Source: an uncultured Aquimarina sp. | Lineage (GTDB): Bacteria > Bacteroidota > Bacteroidia > Flavobacteriales > Flavobacteriaceae | NCBI RefSeq assembly: GCF_947496855.1 | Contig: NZ_CANMED010000005.1 | Location: 434,001 to 498,000, forward strand | Direction of reading: 5' to 3' | DNA: 64,000 nt | Shown: positions 1-10,225 of the stretch, piece by piece | How the letters are laid out: every line of letters begins with the position of its first letter | How positions within the stretch are numbered: the first letter of the stretch is position 1 | Notes under the pieces: generated by a model | Told to the model about the DNA's origin: nothing | Seen by the model: the letters and a program-made list of their open reading frames with translations, nothing else | The model's database searches: none | Program-made: the position numbers and the translations under genes

Positions 1-195
1 CTTCACCTCTCCTTTAAGCAAGTCTAAACTATACCTGTAATATCCTGGCATCGAAGCAATTTCCTGCTTTATAGTATTGCCTTCAACCACAAAAAGTGGG
101 ACTAAAAAATCATTTGGGGTAATGGTATGTTCTCTAACTAAAGATCGGATTGATTCGGTAGTTCGTAATCTTCTATTTCTACGTAGTTGATGCAT
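1..195 (-). CDS. hemB: Porphobilinogen synthase (5-aminolevulinate dehydratase), 5' part only
   Basis: The minus strand from the ATG at 193-195 reads without a stop to the window edge, giving 65 residues. They begin MHQLRRNRRLRTTESIRSLV and contain PNDFLVPLFVVEG, the N-terminal arm and first beta strand typical of HemB, which condenses two 5-aminolevulinates to porphobilinogen in the cytoplasm. The catalytic lysines and metal-binding cysteines lie outside the window. It has the same orientation as the heme operon at 13423-19539 but is separated from hemF by about 13 kb of unrelated genes. Identity is firm; completeness cannot be judged. Confidence 0.9.
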   Translation of the reverse strand, partial: MHQLRRNRRLRTTESIRSLVREHTITPNDFLVPLFVVEGNTIKQEIASMPGYYRYSLDLLKGEVK

Positions 196-351
196 TAATT
201 TACTGGTAAAATTTATAAGAGACGTAAATATACCAACTTATAACGTAATTAAGGGAGGATCGTTTTCACAAAATTGAATCAATTCTGTAACAAACTCCTA
301 TCATAACATACTAACTATTTAATAGATAAAAATTGCTAAATCCTATTTTAT

Positions 352-1233
352 ATGCTAATAATAAAAAATCTCAATAAAACGTATCCTAACGGAACACAGG
401 CATTAAACAATGTCAATCTTACTTTAGAAAAGGGAATGTTTGGTCTGTTAGGTCCTAATGGGGCTGGTAAATCTACCTTAATGAGAACTATTGCCACGCT
501 ACAATTAGCAGATTCAGGATCTATCAATTTTGATGATATTGATGTTTTTAAACAGCCCGAAGAATTGCGAAAAGTGTTAGGATATTTACCGCAAGATTTT
601 GGAGTATACCCAAAGGTTTCTGCAGAAATGATGTTAAATCATATTGCTAAAGTAAAAGGAATTACAAATGCTACTGAGCGAAAAGGGTATGTCGCCGATT
701 TATTAAACAAGGTGAATTTATATAAGTTTAGAAGTCGTAATCTTGGAGATTTTTCTGGAGGAATGCGACAGCGTTTCGGAATTGCACAAGCCTTATTGGG
801 AAATCCAAAACTCATTATTGTAGATGAGCCTACTGCCGGTTTAGATCCTTTAGAACGTAATCGCTTTCATAATTTATTAAGTGAATTAGGTGAAAATGCA
901 GTAGTAATTTTATCTACCCATATTGTAGATGATGTGACAAATCTATGTGAGCATATGGCGGTTTTTAATGAAGGTAGCATCCTTGCACAAGGAAATCCAC
1001 AAGAACTATCTAGTACTTTAGATAACAAAATATTCAAAAAGCAAATTGAAAAATCGGAATTGGAGCACTATCAGCATGAATATACCGTACTGTCTAATTA
1101 TCTAAGAGGTGGTCAGTTTTTTGTTAATATATATAGCGAAAGCACTCCTGGTGATGGTTTTGAGCAAATGGACAATGGTTTAGAAGAATTTTATTTCTAT
1201 AGTATTAATCAGAAGCAAGAACAAGAGGCGTAA
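352..1233 (+). CDS. ABC transporter ATP-binding protein paired with a permease/peptidase fusion
   Basis: Cytoplasmic ABC ATPase of 293 residues. It has Walker A GPNGAGKST near residue 34, a Q-loop region YLPQDFG, the signature FSGGMRQR, Walker B LIIVDEPTAGLD and a switch histidine in STHIVDD. The C-terminal 70 residues after the ATPase core are a less conserved tail. It resembles the CcmA/gliding-type class of exporters that work with ABC-2 permeases. The next gene starts two bases after its stop, so the two are surely co-transcribed and form one transporter. The substrate cannot be read from the sequence. Confidence 0.9.
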   Translation: MLIIKNLNKTYPNGTQALNNVNLTLEKGMFGLLGPNGAGKSTLMRTIATLQLADSGSINFDDIDVFKQPEELRKVLGYLPQDFGVYPKVSAEMMLNHIAKVKGITNATERKGYVADLLNKVNLYKFRSRNLGDFSGGMRQRFGIAQALLGNPKLIIVDEPTAGLDPLERNRFHNLLSELGENAVVILSTHIVDDVTNLCEHMAVFNEGSILAQGNPQELSSTLDNKIFKKQIEKSELEHYQHEYTVLSNYLRGGQFFVNIYSESTPGDGFEQMDNGLEEFYFYSINQKQEQEA

Positions 1234-1235
1234 TT

Positions 1236-4200
1236 ATGAAAGAAATATTTTTATTTGAATTACAATATAGGTTTCGCAGACCCGCTACTTGGATTTATGC
1301 TGGATTAGGTCTTTTGATGGCCGGTCTATGGGGATATTTTCAGGAATCCTCTACTGCACAATTTGTAAATAGCCCGAATAACATTGCCGAGATTATTGTT
1401 CCTATCTCTGTTATTTCCATTTTCTTTTATGCAGCTATTATGGGGGTGCCTATTTTTAGGGATCAGGATCATAAAACCGCGCAAACTTATTTTACATTTC
1501 CTATCACTCAGAAATCCTATGTGTTAGGAAGGTTTTTTGGAAGTTTTACCATTGTCACCTTGCTGAATCTTTTTATAGTAATAGGAGCTATCATAGGACT
1601 TACCTTTGGCATGTTTGCAGAAAGACCCGATTATGGAGCATATGATGTTTTTAATCCATCATCTTATCTGATTCCTTTTATATTTATTCTAGAAATTAAT
1701 GCATTTCTAATAGGGTCTCTCTTCTTTTGCTTAATGGCTTTTTTTAAAAAAATGCCTATTATTTATCTTGGGGGAATATTCTTATTCTTATTATATAGTA
1801 TCTCAGGAAACTTACTCGGAAGCATAGACAATCAATGGTTAACAGTATATTTAGACCCATTTGGTGGTAGGGTGTTTTCTTTTGTGAAAAAATATTGGTC
1901 CATCAACGAACTAAATACAAATCAACTACCTATCTATGGTAAATTCTTATTGAATAGAATGCTTTGGTTAGCTTTAGGCTCCCTATTCTTTTTAATTACC
2001 TTATTTCGATTTGATTATAAAAAATTTCTGGTTTCTGGTAAAAAAGAAGGCAAAGTTAAAAATGATAAATTTGTTCCTTCCATATTAAAACCTATTCATC
2101 AAGTTTTTAATAAAAAGACTGACAGAAACAACTTGTTATCTTTAAGCAAAATCGAATTCGTTTCTATCGTTAAAGACCCCGTTTTTATCGTATTGATTCT
2201 TATTGGAATTATCTTATCCTTAATTACTATTTTTAATGCTAATGAGATCTATGGAACTCCCAATTTACCACTCACAAGATTTGTAACCACCTATATCTCT
2301 GGAGGTATTACACTTTTATCTATTATTATTCTAATTATTTATTCTGGAGAAGCGGTGCATAGAACTCGTAAAAACAAAACCTTTGTCTTTTATGATGCAT
2401 TGCCTATTAACAATACAAGTTTGTATTTCTCTAAAGTAATATCTTTGATTGGTGTAGCGATTATTTTGGCTTTCGTCAATATTATAATTGGTATTTTATT
2501 TCAAACATTCAATGGGTATTTTGGATACGAACTAGGGATGTCAGTGATTTATAATTTCGCATTAATAATTCCCAGTTTTATTACTACAATCTTCTTATGT
2601 TTCTTTATTCACGTATTGGTCAACAATAAGTTTTTAGGGCATTTTATCATTATACTCTTATATATAGGACTTCCATTATTGGTAGCTTTTGCTTTTAAAA
2701 GTAGTAATCCGCTTCTTATTTTTACAGGTTCTACTCCAATTTTTCTTAGTGATCTTAATGGCTTTGGGCATTACTTGCACGGGAACTTTATGTTAAGTCT
2801 CTATTGGGCATTAATGATGGCCATACTATTAGTAATCGGAACTTTATTCTGGAATCGTGGCTTCTTTTCTACTGCCAAAGAGCGATTGACGCTTGCTAAA
2901 AGAAGATTGAGTTTTAAGATGATTGGAGCACTAACAATGATTATCATTGCTTTTATATCCGTGGCTGGCTATAGCTATTACAATCTAAAAGTATTAAATA
3001 CCATAGAAGGTGGTAATTACTATAATGAAATTGCCGCTGAAGCTGAAAAGAAATATTCTAGATTAATCAACCAAGCGCATCCACAGGTAACGGATCTTAA
3101 AGCCTATATTGATGTTTTTCCAGAAACTAGAGCATTAAAAGCAAAAGGAGAGTTTACATTAGTCAATAATTATGATACTCCTATTGACACCTTATTACTA
3201 AATGTTCAATATCCTGCGGAACATACTCAATTAGGAGAAATTATCTATAATGGTGTTCCAATAAAAGCTGTAGTTTCTGACTCTGTTAATAGAATGTATT
3301 TTTATAAATTACCTAATACATTGCAACCTAAAACGACAGCAAAATTGTCAATTTCTATGTCTGCAGAAACTAAAGGTTTTTCCAATACTATGGAAACTCA
3401 GGTACTGAGCAATGGTACTTTTCTAAATCAAACTATATTTCCAAGCTTTCATTATGACAGAAGTCTTAGTGATAATGGAATCCGAAAGAAGTATGGATTG
3501 GAGAAATTAGATTACTTATTGCCACCTAGAACAGATTCTACTGCGCTAAAGAAAAATTTATTCAATGAAGATGCAAACTATATCAATTTTGAAGCTGTGG
3601 TAAGCACCACAGCTGATCAAATAGCTATTGCACCCGGTAAGCTAATAAAGGAATGGAAAGAAAATGACAGAGCCTATTTTCATTATGACTTAGAATCTCA
3701 GACCGATTTATTTTTTAATGTAGTTTCTGCCAGATACGATGTAGAGAAGTCCAGTTGGACCGCACCTAGCGGTAAAAAAGTGGCTATAGAAATCTATCAT
3801 TCTCCAAAGCATAAGAGAAATTTAGAACACTTTATCAATGGAGTAAAAGTAGCTTTGGAGTATTGTTCTAAAAATTTCTATGAATATCCTAATTCAATTA
3901 TCAGAGTAGTAGAATTTCCTGCACATTCTCAGTTTGCACAATCCTTTGTCACGACCATTCCGTACTCAGAAGATTTTGGGTTTGCAGCGGATTTTGAAAA
4001 AGCAGAAGATTTTAACTATGCTTTCCGCGTAACCACTCATGAAGTTGCACATCAGTGGTGGGGACACATTGTAACTCCTAGTAAAACATCTGGAGCCAAT
4101 ATCATTTCTGAAACCTTGGCGGAATATTCATCACTGATGACTATGAAACAAGAATATGGAGAAAATGGTATCAAAAACTTCCTTAAATACTCTTTGGATA

Positions 4201-4835
4201 GTTACTTAAGAAGTAGAGCTTTTAGCTTTAAACCGGAGCGCTCTTTACTCGACGTAGAAATCGGTCAACATATTTGGTATCGCAAAGGATCTATGGTTAT
4301 GTATGAATTACAGGATATTATTGGTGAAGAAAAAATCAATACTGCCTTAAAAGGATTCTTGGAAGAATACAAAAACTTTGAAAAAGGTGTGTATCCTACT
4401 TCAGAAAATTTATACAATGCAATTTATAGCGTAACTCCCGATTCTCTTAAATATGCTGTAGAAGATGGTTTTAAAAAGATTGCATTATATGAAAACAGAG
4501 TCAAAAAAGCTACCACCAAAAAACTGGATAATGGAACCTATGAAACAACCTTTACTGTAGATTCTAAGAAGATTTATTATAATGATAAAGGAAAAGAAGA
4601 GCGTACAGATGATTCAACAAATTATATAGAAGTTGGTTTGTTTGGTGAAGATATTATAGATGATCAAGAAGTACCTCTTAAAAATCCGTATTATCTGGAG
4701 CGAAAATGGTTACAGCCTGGCGAAAACACATTTACCATCATAACAGATAAAAAACCAGAAAAAGCAGGGATTGATCCCTATAATAAATTACTAGACAGAA
4801 ACTCTAATGATAATCTAGGAGGTGTAGAAGAGTAA
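1236..4835 (+). CDS. ABC-2 type permease fused to an M1-family aminopeptidase domain
   Basis: A 1199-residue fusion. Residues 1 to about 585 hold roughly a dozen hydrophobic helices in two ABC-2-like sets, the last at about 563-585. The remainder is predicted to lie outside the membrane and contains an M1 zinc peptidase core: HEVAH at 935-939 and, 20 residues downstream, the glutamate of SETLAEY. The spacing is HEXXH-X19-E, one longer than the usual X18. The canonical GxMEN substrate motif is replaced by a segment around EFPAHSQFAQSF. It partners the ATPase at 352-1233. Such fusions are known in Bacteroidota, but function is unproven; coupling of peptide export or import with hydrolysis is inference. 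Confidence 0.9.
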   Translation: MKEIFLFELQYRFRRPATWIYAGLGLLMAGLWGYFQESSTAQFVNSPNNIAEIIVPISVISIFFYAAIMGVPIFRDQDHKTAQTYFTFPITQKSYVLGRFFGSFTIVTLLNLFIVIGAIIGLTFGMFAERPDYGAYDVFNPSSYLIPFIFILEINAFLIGSLFFCLMAFFKKMPIIYLGGIFLFLLYSISGNLLGSIDNQWLTVYLDPFGGRVFSFVKKYWSINELNTNQLPIYGKFLLNRMLWLALGSLFFLITLFRFDYKKFLVSGKKEGKVKNDKFVPSILKPIHQVFNKKTDRNNLLSLSKIEFVSIVKDPVFIVLILIGIILSLITIFNANEIYGTPNLPLTRFVTTYISGGITLLSIIILIIYSGEAVHRTRKNKTFVFYDALPINNTSLYFSKVISLIGVAIILAFVNIIIGILFQTFNGYFGYELGMSVIYNFALIIPSFITTIFLCFFIHVLVNNKFLGHFIIILLYIGLPLLVAFAFKSSNPLLIFTGSTPIFLSDLNGFGHYLHGNFMLSLYWALMMAILLVIGTLFWNRGFFSTAKERLTLAKRRLSFKMIGALTMIIIAFISVAGYSYYNLKVLNTIEGGNYYNEIAAEAEKKYSRLINQAHPQVTDLKAYIDVFPETRALKAKGEFTLVNNYDTPIDTLLLNVQYPAEHTQLGEIIYNGVPIKAVVSDSVNRMYFYKLPNTLQPKTTAKLSISMSAETKGFSNTMETQVLSNGTFLNQTIFPSFHYDRSLSDNGIRKKYGLEKLDYLLPPRTDSTALKKNLFNEDANYINFEAVVSTTADQIAIAPGKLIKEWKENDRAYFHYDLESQTDLFFNVVSARYDVEKSSWTAPSGKKVAIEIYHSPKHKRNLEHFINGVKVALEYCSKNFYEYPNSIIRVVEFPAHSQFAQSFVTTIPYSEDFGFAADFEKAEDFNYAFRVTTHEVAHQWWGHIVTPSKTSGANIISETLAEYSSLMTMKQEYGENGIKNFLKYSLDSYLRSRAFSFKPERSLLDVEIGQHIWYRKGSMVMYELQDIIGEEKINTALKGFLEEYKNFEKGVYPTSENLYNAIYSVTPDSLKYAVEDGFKKIALYENRVKKATTKKLDNGTYETTFTVDSKKIYYNDKGKEERTDDSTNYIEVGLFGEDIIDDQEVPLKNPYYLERKWLQPGENTFTIITDKKPEKAGIDPYNKLLDRNSNDNLGGVEE

Positions 4836-4887
4836 GGTGCAAATCTGTATTCTTTGTTTTTTAATTAAAAACAATATCCTTCCCCAA

Positions 4888-4907
4888 CCCTTCCTTCGAA
4901 GGAAGGG
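4888..4907. repeat. 20-bp perfect palindrome
   Basis: The sequence starts CCCTTCC and ends GGAAGGG around a central TTCGAA; the two 10-base halves are exact reverse complements. It lies 53 bases after the permease/peptidase stop and has no T-tract, so it is not a standard terminator. It could be a REP-like element or a protein-binding site. Confidence 0.6.
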
Positions 4908-4956
4908 AGATATAGAGGAATATTCTAATAAAATTTAGTTAGTTAGTTAAATGCTG

Positions 4957-4995
4957 AAAATCACGATAAGAAGTAGCTGTCTTTATCGTGATTTT
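4957..4995 (+). terminator. Rho-independent terminator after the ABC/M1 operon
   Basis: A 13-bp perfect stem (AAAATCACGATAA at 4957-4969 with its complement at 4983-4995) and a 13-base loop are followed by CTTTTATT. It lies about 120 bases after the stop at 4835. The minus-strand gene ending at 5089 may share it. Confidence 0.8.
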
Positions 4996-5088
4996 CTTTT
5001 ATTATTAAGCAGAAGTTCGGGCTTCGAAAATAAATAAATATTAATTCCACAAACTGTAGTTATAACACCACGTTTTTTACCTAAAGTC

Positions 5089-8061
5089 TTATAAGATTAT
5101 TTTATCTAATGTTACTTTTTCTTTTTGGTTATAGAGGTTAATACACTGTACTTTCTTTGTCTCATTAGGCAGACCATAATTAGTATACACTGTATATTTC
5201 ATAAATGCAGGGTTTAAAGCTGAAGCATCACCAAATGATTGGACATTTATAATCCATTCCCCAGGCATTGCATTATCAATTATGAACTCTTTAGACGATA
5301 CTCCAGACTGTACTTTAGACAATAGTTCTTCTTTGTTTTCTTTAAATACATGTTTCCATTTAGAAAACTTCTTTTCCGGACTTACAAACTGAAGTTCAAA
5401 TTCTGATTGAGGATCACTCCATTGAAAAACAAGACGCACTGGTACTCCTTTTACCGCTAAAAATTCATCGGGTACATCCTTATAAGTAAGCTCTGATCTA
5501 TGAAAGTTTAATAACCTCCTAATTTCTGACTCTGCTTGTTCTGCAATTTCTTCAAAGTCCATTGCAGACTCCTTGTTTTGCAATATTTTTTTGTAAAGTT
5601 CAAAAGCTAGTTTATATTTTCCGATCGAAACATAGATTCGTGCCAGGTCCAAATGAGATTGCGCCGCATCCGGAGCTAAATCTAAGATACGTGCATACAA
5701 AAACGCTGCGTTATGGTATTCCTCTATAGCTTCTAACTTAAAAGCTAAGACTAATAATGCCTGTGGATTATCAAATCCAATTTCAGAAATATTAGATAAG
5801 ACTTGATCCGCAAATACCGTATCCCATCTCTTAAAATAAGTAGCACTATAGCTATAAAAAGGTATGCTTATAGCATACTTCTTTCTAAGGTTGTAATATA
5901 TTTCTTTTGCTTCTTTGTAACTTGTACTATTCCACAAGTTATCTAAATAAGAAGGTCTATTGTGATTAACATCTAATAAAAAAGTAGATGTTGTGTATTC
6001 ATTCCCTTTCACTAATAAATGATTAGCTGGCTTATCTTCTTCATTATTTGATATATCACCATATTTAGTGGTAATGATAAAAACTCCACTTCTTCCGTCT
6101 CCACCATATCTAGCAGATCCCGATAAACCAGTAATGGCAGATATTGATTTTATCTGCGTAGGAAATAAAAAGGTTGGTGGAGTTGTACCAAATTGTAAAC
6201 CATCCACTACAAATATAGGTGGTTCAGGTCTGCGCATTCGGTAAACTGCATCATCTCCCCAACCAAACACTTGGACTCCCGGAAATTGACCTCTTATTAA
6301 ATCCGACAAATATATAGCAGACTGTTGAAAATCTTTTTCTTCTAATGTGTACATAGCAACACCCAGTGATTTCTTTTTCACTTTATTACCGAATACATCT
6401 TCTACTATTTCATCTTGTTCATTATTATCTTTAGTCTCTACTAAGATTTCGTCCAAAACAGTGTAATTAGAAATAAGATCCACATTAATATTTTTTGTTG
6501 CATCCAAAGTAATTTCTTGAGATTCCATTCCAAAAAAACCAAACATTAACACATCTTCCTTATTAGCATCTATAGAAAATGATCCATTAGCATCAGTAAT
6601 TGTCTGGATCAACGTTCCTTTTACAGAAACCTTACAACCTTGCACAGGTTTACCACTAGAAGTAACTAAACCTTGTATCAATTCCTCGGTTTTATCGGTC
6701 TGGTATATGTTATTATCCTCTAACTCATATACTATATTAGACAAGGCTTGATCAACAGAGATCTTGGTAAGATTAAGATAGTATCCTTCACTTTGTATAG
6801 CAGCTTTATGTAGTAACAAATCATTGGGATTTGGTGTGTGATTAATATAAAAAACCGGAACGTCATATACTTGTTTGGGCTCCCCAAAAGTGGCTTGACC
6901 ATCACTAACTACCATATAGTGATCAGGCCTATTTTCTTCCTTAAAAAGAGCTGAAAAATTAGTAGCTCCATTATAAGTCATATTATTAAGTGATGCTACA
7001 AGTTGATTACTTTTACCATTTCTTATGACAAACTTTTGTTGGCCATGAGTCGCATTAGAAAAGGGTATCAGTGTTACAGTAGTATTTTTTATTTCTTTTA
7101 AATACTCTTTTAAAAATTGGTATGTATATGTCGGATCATGGTTTGCCGCAGAAAAAGAAGTATCCCAATAAATTACAATATCATTAGGGGTTTCTCTTTT
7201 TCTTAGTTGCGTTTTTTCTTTAGGGTAGGATATGTCAACACTAAATGCCATTCCTACATCTTTGTTTACATCCCATTTGTCCTGACTTACATACCGCAAA
7301 TAAGACCTTCCATCCGGAGAAGCACTGACAGAAAATTCTATTTCTTTTCCATATACCTTTATCAACTCTAAGCTGACCATAACATCATCATGAACTATAA
7401 TATTGTAGTCAGAAAGATCTATAACTTCCATTCCTTTTTTCCTAGAGATTGTATGATAAATATTACTAGTCAGAATATTTCTACCAGGAACCTTCCTTTT
7501 GGATTCATAGACATTCACTCTCACTAATAAGCTGTCCGTAATGTTCTCCAACACATTAAATTTTAGTTGGAGTAGCTTGGAGTTCCTATGACTAATTTTA
7601 ATTCTGGTTCCAATCTCTGCGCCTAAAGCTTTGGCATCTTTCCAGTATCCCATAAGGCCAATTCCTTGTAGATTACCAATAGTTTTTTTGTTTCTTTTTT
7701 CTGCCGTTACAGTTGCTGCTTCCAAAGCGTACACAGACGGTTCCATAAAAATAGTATTATTATTTTTTAGGAGTTCAAACAATTGTTGTGATGATAACTG
7801 TATGGTTTTATATCCTAGACTAGAAAGTTGTAAGGTACTTTGTAGTCCTATCTTTTCTTCATCATATTGCATAAAGATATGACCGTTCTGATCACTCACT
7901 GTTCCTATACCTTTATCCAAAAAACCAACATTTACATAAGGAATAGGTTGCTGCGTATCTCGATCCAAAATATAAGCATCTATGGTAATCTCATATTGGG
8001 CAGATATCAATCCGCTTATGAATAGTGTATTTATAAATAATAAAATTATTTTTGATTTCAT
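5089..8061 (-). CDS. Secreted multidomain protein: carboxypeptidase-like domains, VWA-like domain, TonB plug without barrel, TPRs
   Basis: 990 residues from the ATG at 8061, which opens a clear signal peptide (MKSKIILLFINTL...SAQ). The frame stays open to 8118, but a TAACTTTG box at 8085-8092 lies in that extension and argues for 8061. Domains in order: a carboxypeptidase-like regulatory beta sandwich (about 25-110); a VWA-like fold around IVIYWDTSFSA and VVSDGQATFG; a second beta sandwich near 485-545; a TonB-receptor plug-like stretch with FVVDGLQFG and ITGLSGSARYGGDG-type motifs; TPR-like helices near 770-850; and a C-terminal beta-rich region. There is no beta barrel, so it is not a transporter. 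Function unknown; envelope assembly or signalling is a guess. Confidence 0.85.
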   Translation of the reverse strand: MKSKIILLFINTLFISGLISAQYEITIDAYILDRDTQQPIPYVNVGFLDKGIGTVSDQNGHIFMQYDEEKIGLQSTLQLSSLGYKTIQLSSQQLFELLKNNNTIFMEPSVYALEAATVTAEKRNKKTIGNLQGIGLMGYWKDAKALGAEIGTRIKISHRNSKLLQLKFNVLENITDSLLVRVNVYESKRKVPGRNILTSNIYHTISRKKGMEVIDLSDYNIIVHDDVMVSLELIKVYGKEIEFSVSASPDGRSYLRYVSQDKWDVNKDVGMAFSVDISYPKEKTQLRKRETPNDIVIYWDTSFSAANHDPTYTYQFLKEYLKEIKNTTVTLIPFSNATHGQQKFVIRNGKSNQLVASLNNMTYNGATNFSALFKEENRPDHYMVVSDGQATFGEPKQVYDVPVFYINHTPNPNDLLLHKAAIQSEGYYLNLTKISVDQALSNIVYELEDNNIYQTDKTEELIQGLVTSSGKPVQGCKVSVKGTLIQTITDANGSFSIDANKEDVLMFGFFGMESQEITLDATKNINVDLISNYTVLDEILVETKDNNEQDEIVEDVFGNKVKKKSLGVAMYTLEEKDFQQSAIYLSDLIRGQFPGVQVFGWGDDAVYRMRRPEPPIFVVDGLQFGTTPPTFLFPTQIKSISAITGLSGSARYGGDGRSGVFIITTKYGDISNNEEDKPANHLLVKGNEYTTSTFLLDVNHNRPSYLDNLWNSTSYKEAKEIYYNLRKKYAISIPFYSYSATYFKRWDTVFADQVLSNISEIGFDNPQALLVLAFKLEAIEEYHNAAFLYARILDLAPDAAQSHLDLARIYVSIGKYKLAFELYKKILQNKESAMDFEEIAEQAESEIRRLLNFHRSELTYKDVPDEFLAVKGVPVRLVFQWSDPQSEFELQFVSPEKKFSKWKHVFKENKEELLSKVQSGVSSKEFIIDNAMPGEWIINVQSFGDASALNPAFMKYTVYTNYGLPNETKKVQCINLYNQKEKVTLDKIIL

Positions 8062-8084
8062 AGGCCTATAATAATTTATTAAAA

Positions 8085-8092
8085 CAAAGTTA
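8085..8092 (-). promoter_or_regulatory. -7 promoter box for the VWA/plug protein
   Basis: The minus strand reads TAACTTTG, an exact match to the Bacteroidota TAnnTTTG -7 element, 24 bases upstream of the ATG at 8061. No good -33 element is visible. Confidence 0.45.
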
Positions 8093-8383
8093 TAAATCAT
8101 ATACGTTTTATTAGGCATAACAATCTATAAATTAGTGTTATAAAACTATAATTTACGACCGCAGATATAAGATTTTATATAAACATTAACACTGTTGTCT
8201 ACTACAAGCTTTATAATCCAACATTAAAAATCTGATTATTATTTCTACATTAATACTATTTTTTCTTCTTGTAACATTTCACCTTTATATACGTCTTCTC
8301 CTTAAAGTATCCCTGTGCTAATAAAATTAAATAACATATAGCTCAGGCAACTATTGTAAACGTATTTGCGTCTATATAAATAT

Positions 8384-8443
8384 CAGTCTAAGCCTGCCGA
8401 AGAAAACTCAACCAAACAATAATTCCACTTCGACAAACTTAGT
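8384..8443. repeat. REP-like imperfect hairpin element (copy 1)
   Basis: The arm CTAAGCCTGCCGAAG (about 8388-8402) faces CTTCGACAAACTTAG across about 26 bases. The arms match at 12 of 15 positions, and every difference is a C/T change, so G-U pairs keep the stem in RNA. A related element lies at 37511-37573 in the opposite orientation. Variants of CTTGTCGAAG repeats are common between flavobacterial genes. Confidence 0.55.
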
Positions 8444-8483
8444 ATTACAATGATAAAAAATCAAAAAACGAAATCATCAAATA

Positions 8484-9992
8484 ATGAATACAAAAAAAAT
8501 TGCTGTTGTATCTATTGCTTTTCTATCGAGTTTGTCGATATCTGCACAAACCATTAGTTCTACTATAGTAGATAAAAAAGCAAATACACCTATTCCTTAT
8601 GCTACCATACAGCTTTCAGAACATAAAGGAATCATTAGTAATGAAGAAGGAAAATTTAGCATTACTCTAGACGAGCGATTAACACAAATAGATTCTATCT
8701 ATATCTCTTCTATGGGATATGAAAAAGTTGGTGTCGCATTAAACTCCATTGCCGATAGCATTATCTATATAACACCAAAAGCTATAGAATTGAGTGGCGT
8801 TTTTATCTCTAATAAAAATCTAAGCATCGATGAGATTATTGATAATATAAAAGAGAGCATAGACCAAAACTACAGTAAGGATTTGTCTCATAAAAAGCTT
8901 TTTTACAGACAATCAGATTTTAGTGAGCTACATAAAATGAATATAAAATTCAAAAAATCTACGATCAAAGAGTTTAACAAGAAGTTTATAGATAGCGTGA
9001 TATCGATAATACCCAGAAAATCTGCTTACTACACAGAAGCGTTATGTGATCTCTATGGCAATTTTGATAAACAAAAATTAAATATTATAAAAGGGGCAGA
9101 ACTCTATGACAAAAGTAATGATGGTTCTATGGAGGCACTCTCTGATAAACTTGAAGAAATTTTAAAAAAGAACGTAAAACCAAACTCATATCTAAAGATA
9201 AAATCAGGTTGGATTCTAGGTACTAAAGTACAAATGGACTCTATTTTTGATGCTAATGAAGAAGCCGCAGAAGTAAAAAGTGAGGTAGAGAAACCTAATA
9301 AAAATGAGGAAAACTATTTTCTTAAATACAGAAAATCATCCATACAGGATTTGCTATCCAGTATGTTTTTTCAGGAGGATTCTAAACTCAATTTTATCGA
9401 TAAATCCGGACGATATAAGTTTGAACTAATTGATTATACTACTATAGATGATAGTAGCGTATATATTATCAATTTTGAGCCTAAAAGAGGGGCGGATTTT
9501 AAAGGAACAATGTATGTTAATACACAGGATTTTGCAATTATGAGAGTTGATTATGAGAATGTAAAAAACCTTCAAAATTTTGGTTTATTAGGCGTTAGTT
9601 TTCACGATACAATGTATAAAGGAAAAACGATTTTTGCTAAAGGTCCAAATGGTAAATATAGTGTACGTTATATAGAAAAGACAAGAGGAAATGTTTTTGG
9701 GATTGATCGTCCGCTTAAAATTATCGAAAAAAACAAGTTTGTAAAAGGAAGACGTAAACAAAACGAACTATCGTTAGGACTCGATATTGGAGCCGGCGAA
9801 ATCAGTAAACACGAAGTAATTGTTTTTGATTCTCAATCTATTACAGAAAGTCAGTATGAAAGTAGTAAAGAAAATAAAACCATCAAACCACAGTACCTCT
9901 CTAAGTATGATCCAGAATTCTGGAAAGGATATAACATCATAGAGCCTAATACAGCGATTAAACAGTTTACGGCGATTGAAGGTGGATTATAG
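8484..9992 (+). CDS. Exported protein with N-terminal carboxypeptidase-like regulatory domain (paralogue 1)
   Basis: 502 residues with a signal peptide ending near SISAQ. Residues about 22-105 form a carboxypeptidase-like regulatory beta sandwich (TIVDKKANTPIPYATI, ISNEEGKF, ISSMGYE). The remainder, about 400 residues, is an uncharacterised envelope region with a long charged middle and a conserved end around FWKGYNIIEPNTAIKQF. It is closely similar along its full length to the gene at 10226-11737, so the two are a tandem duplication. No catalytic motif was seen. It is probably periplasmic or outer-membrane associated; function unknown. Confidence 0.85.
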   Translation: MNTKKIAVVSIAFLSSLSISAQTISSTIVDKKANTPIPYATIQLSEHKGIISNEEGKFSITLDERLTQIDSIYISSMGYEKVGVALNSIADSIIYITPKAIELSGVFISNKNLSIDEIIDNIKESIDQNYSKDLSHKKLFYRQSDFSELHKMNIKFKKSTIKEFNKKFIDSVISIIPRKSAYYTEALCDLYGNFDKQKLNIIKGAELYDKSNDGSMEALSDKLEEILKKNVKPNSYLKIKSGWILGTKVQMDSIFDANEEAAEVKSEVEKPNKNEENYFLKYRKSSIQDLLSSMFFQEDSKLNFIDKSGRYKFELIDYTTIDDSSVYIINFEPKRGADFKGTMYVNTQDFAIMRVDYENVKNLQNFGLLGVSFHDTMYKGKTIFAKGPNGKYSVRYIEKTRGNVFGIDRPLKIIEKNKFVKGRRKQNELSLGLDIGAGEISKHEVIVFDSQSITESQYESSKENKTIKPQYLSKYDPEFWKGYNIIEPNTAIKQFTAIEGGL

Positions 9993-10225
9993 ATCCAATT
10001 AGATCTCGATAGTTCTACTGAGCTCGTTGAAGTACAATCAAAACTATCATAAGAATCACTTGATATAAAGGAAATTTTATTTAACTCATTTGTTATAAAT
10101 CAGTAAGCATCTCGTCTTATTTTAAGAATATATTACCATAATTGTATTCTTTTTCGTTGTAACTATGTAATAGATAAAATGGAATCTATACTTTTATTGT
10201 GTAATTTTATGAAGCTATTGATGCT

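Larger units (their letters stand above)
8062..8483. other. Intergenic region between divergent secreted-protein genes
   Basis: 422 bases that hold the promoter box at 8085-8092 and the REP-like hairpin at 8384-8443. I see no convincing small gene. Confidence 0.5.
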
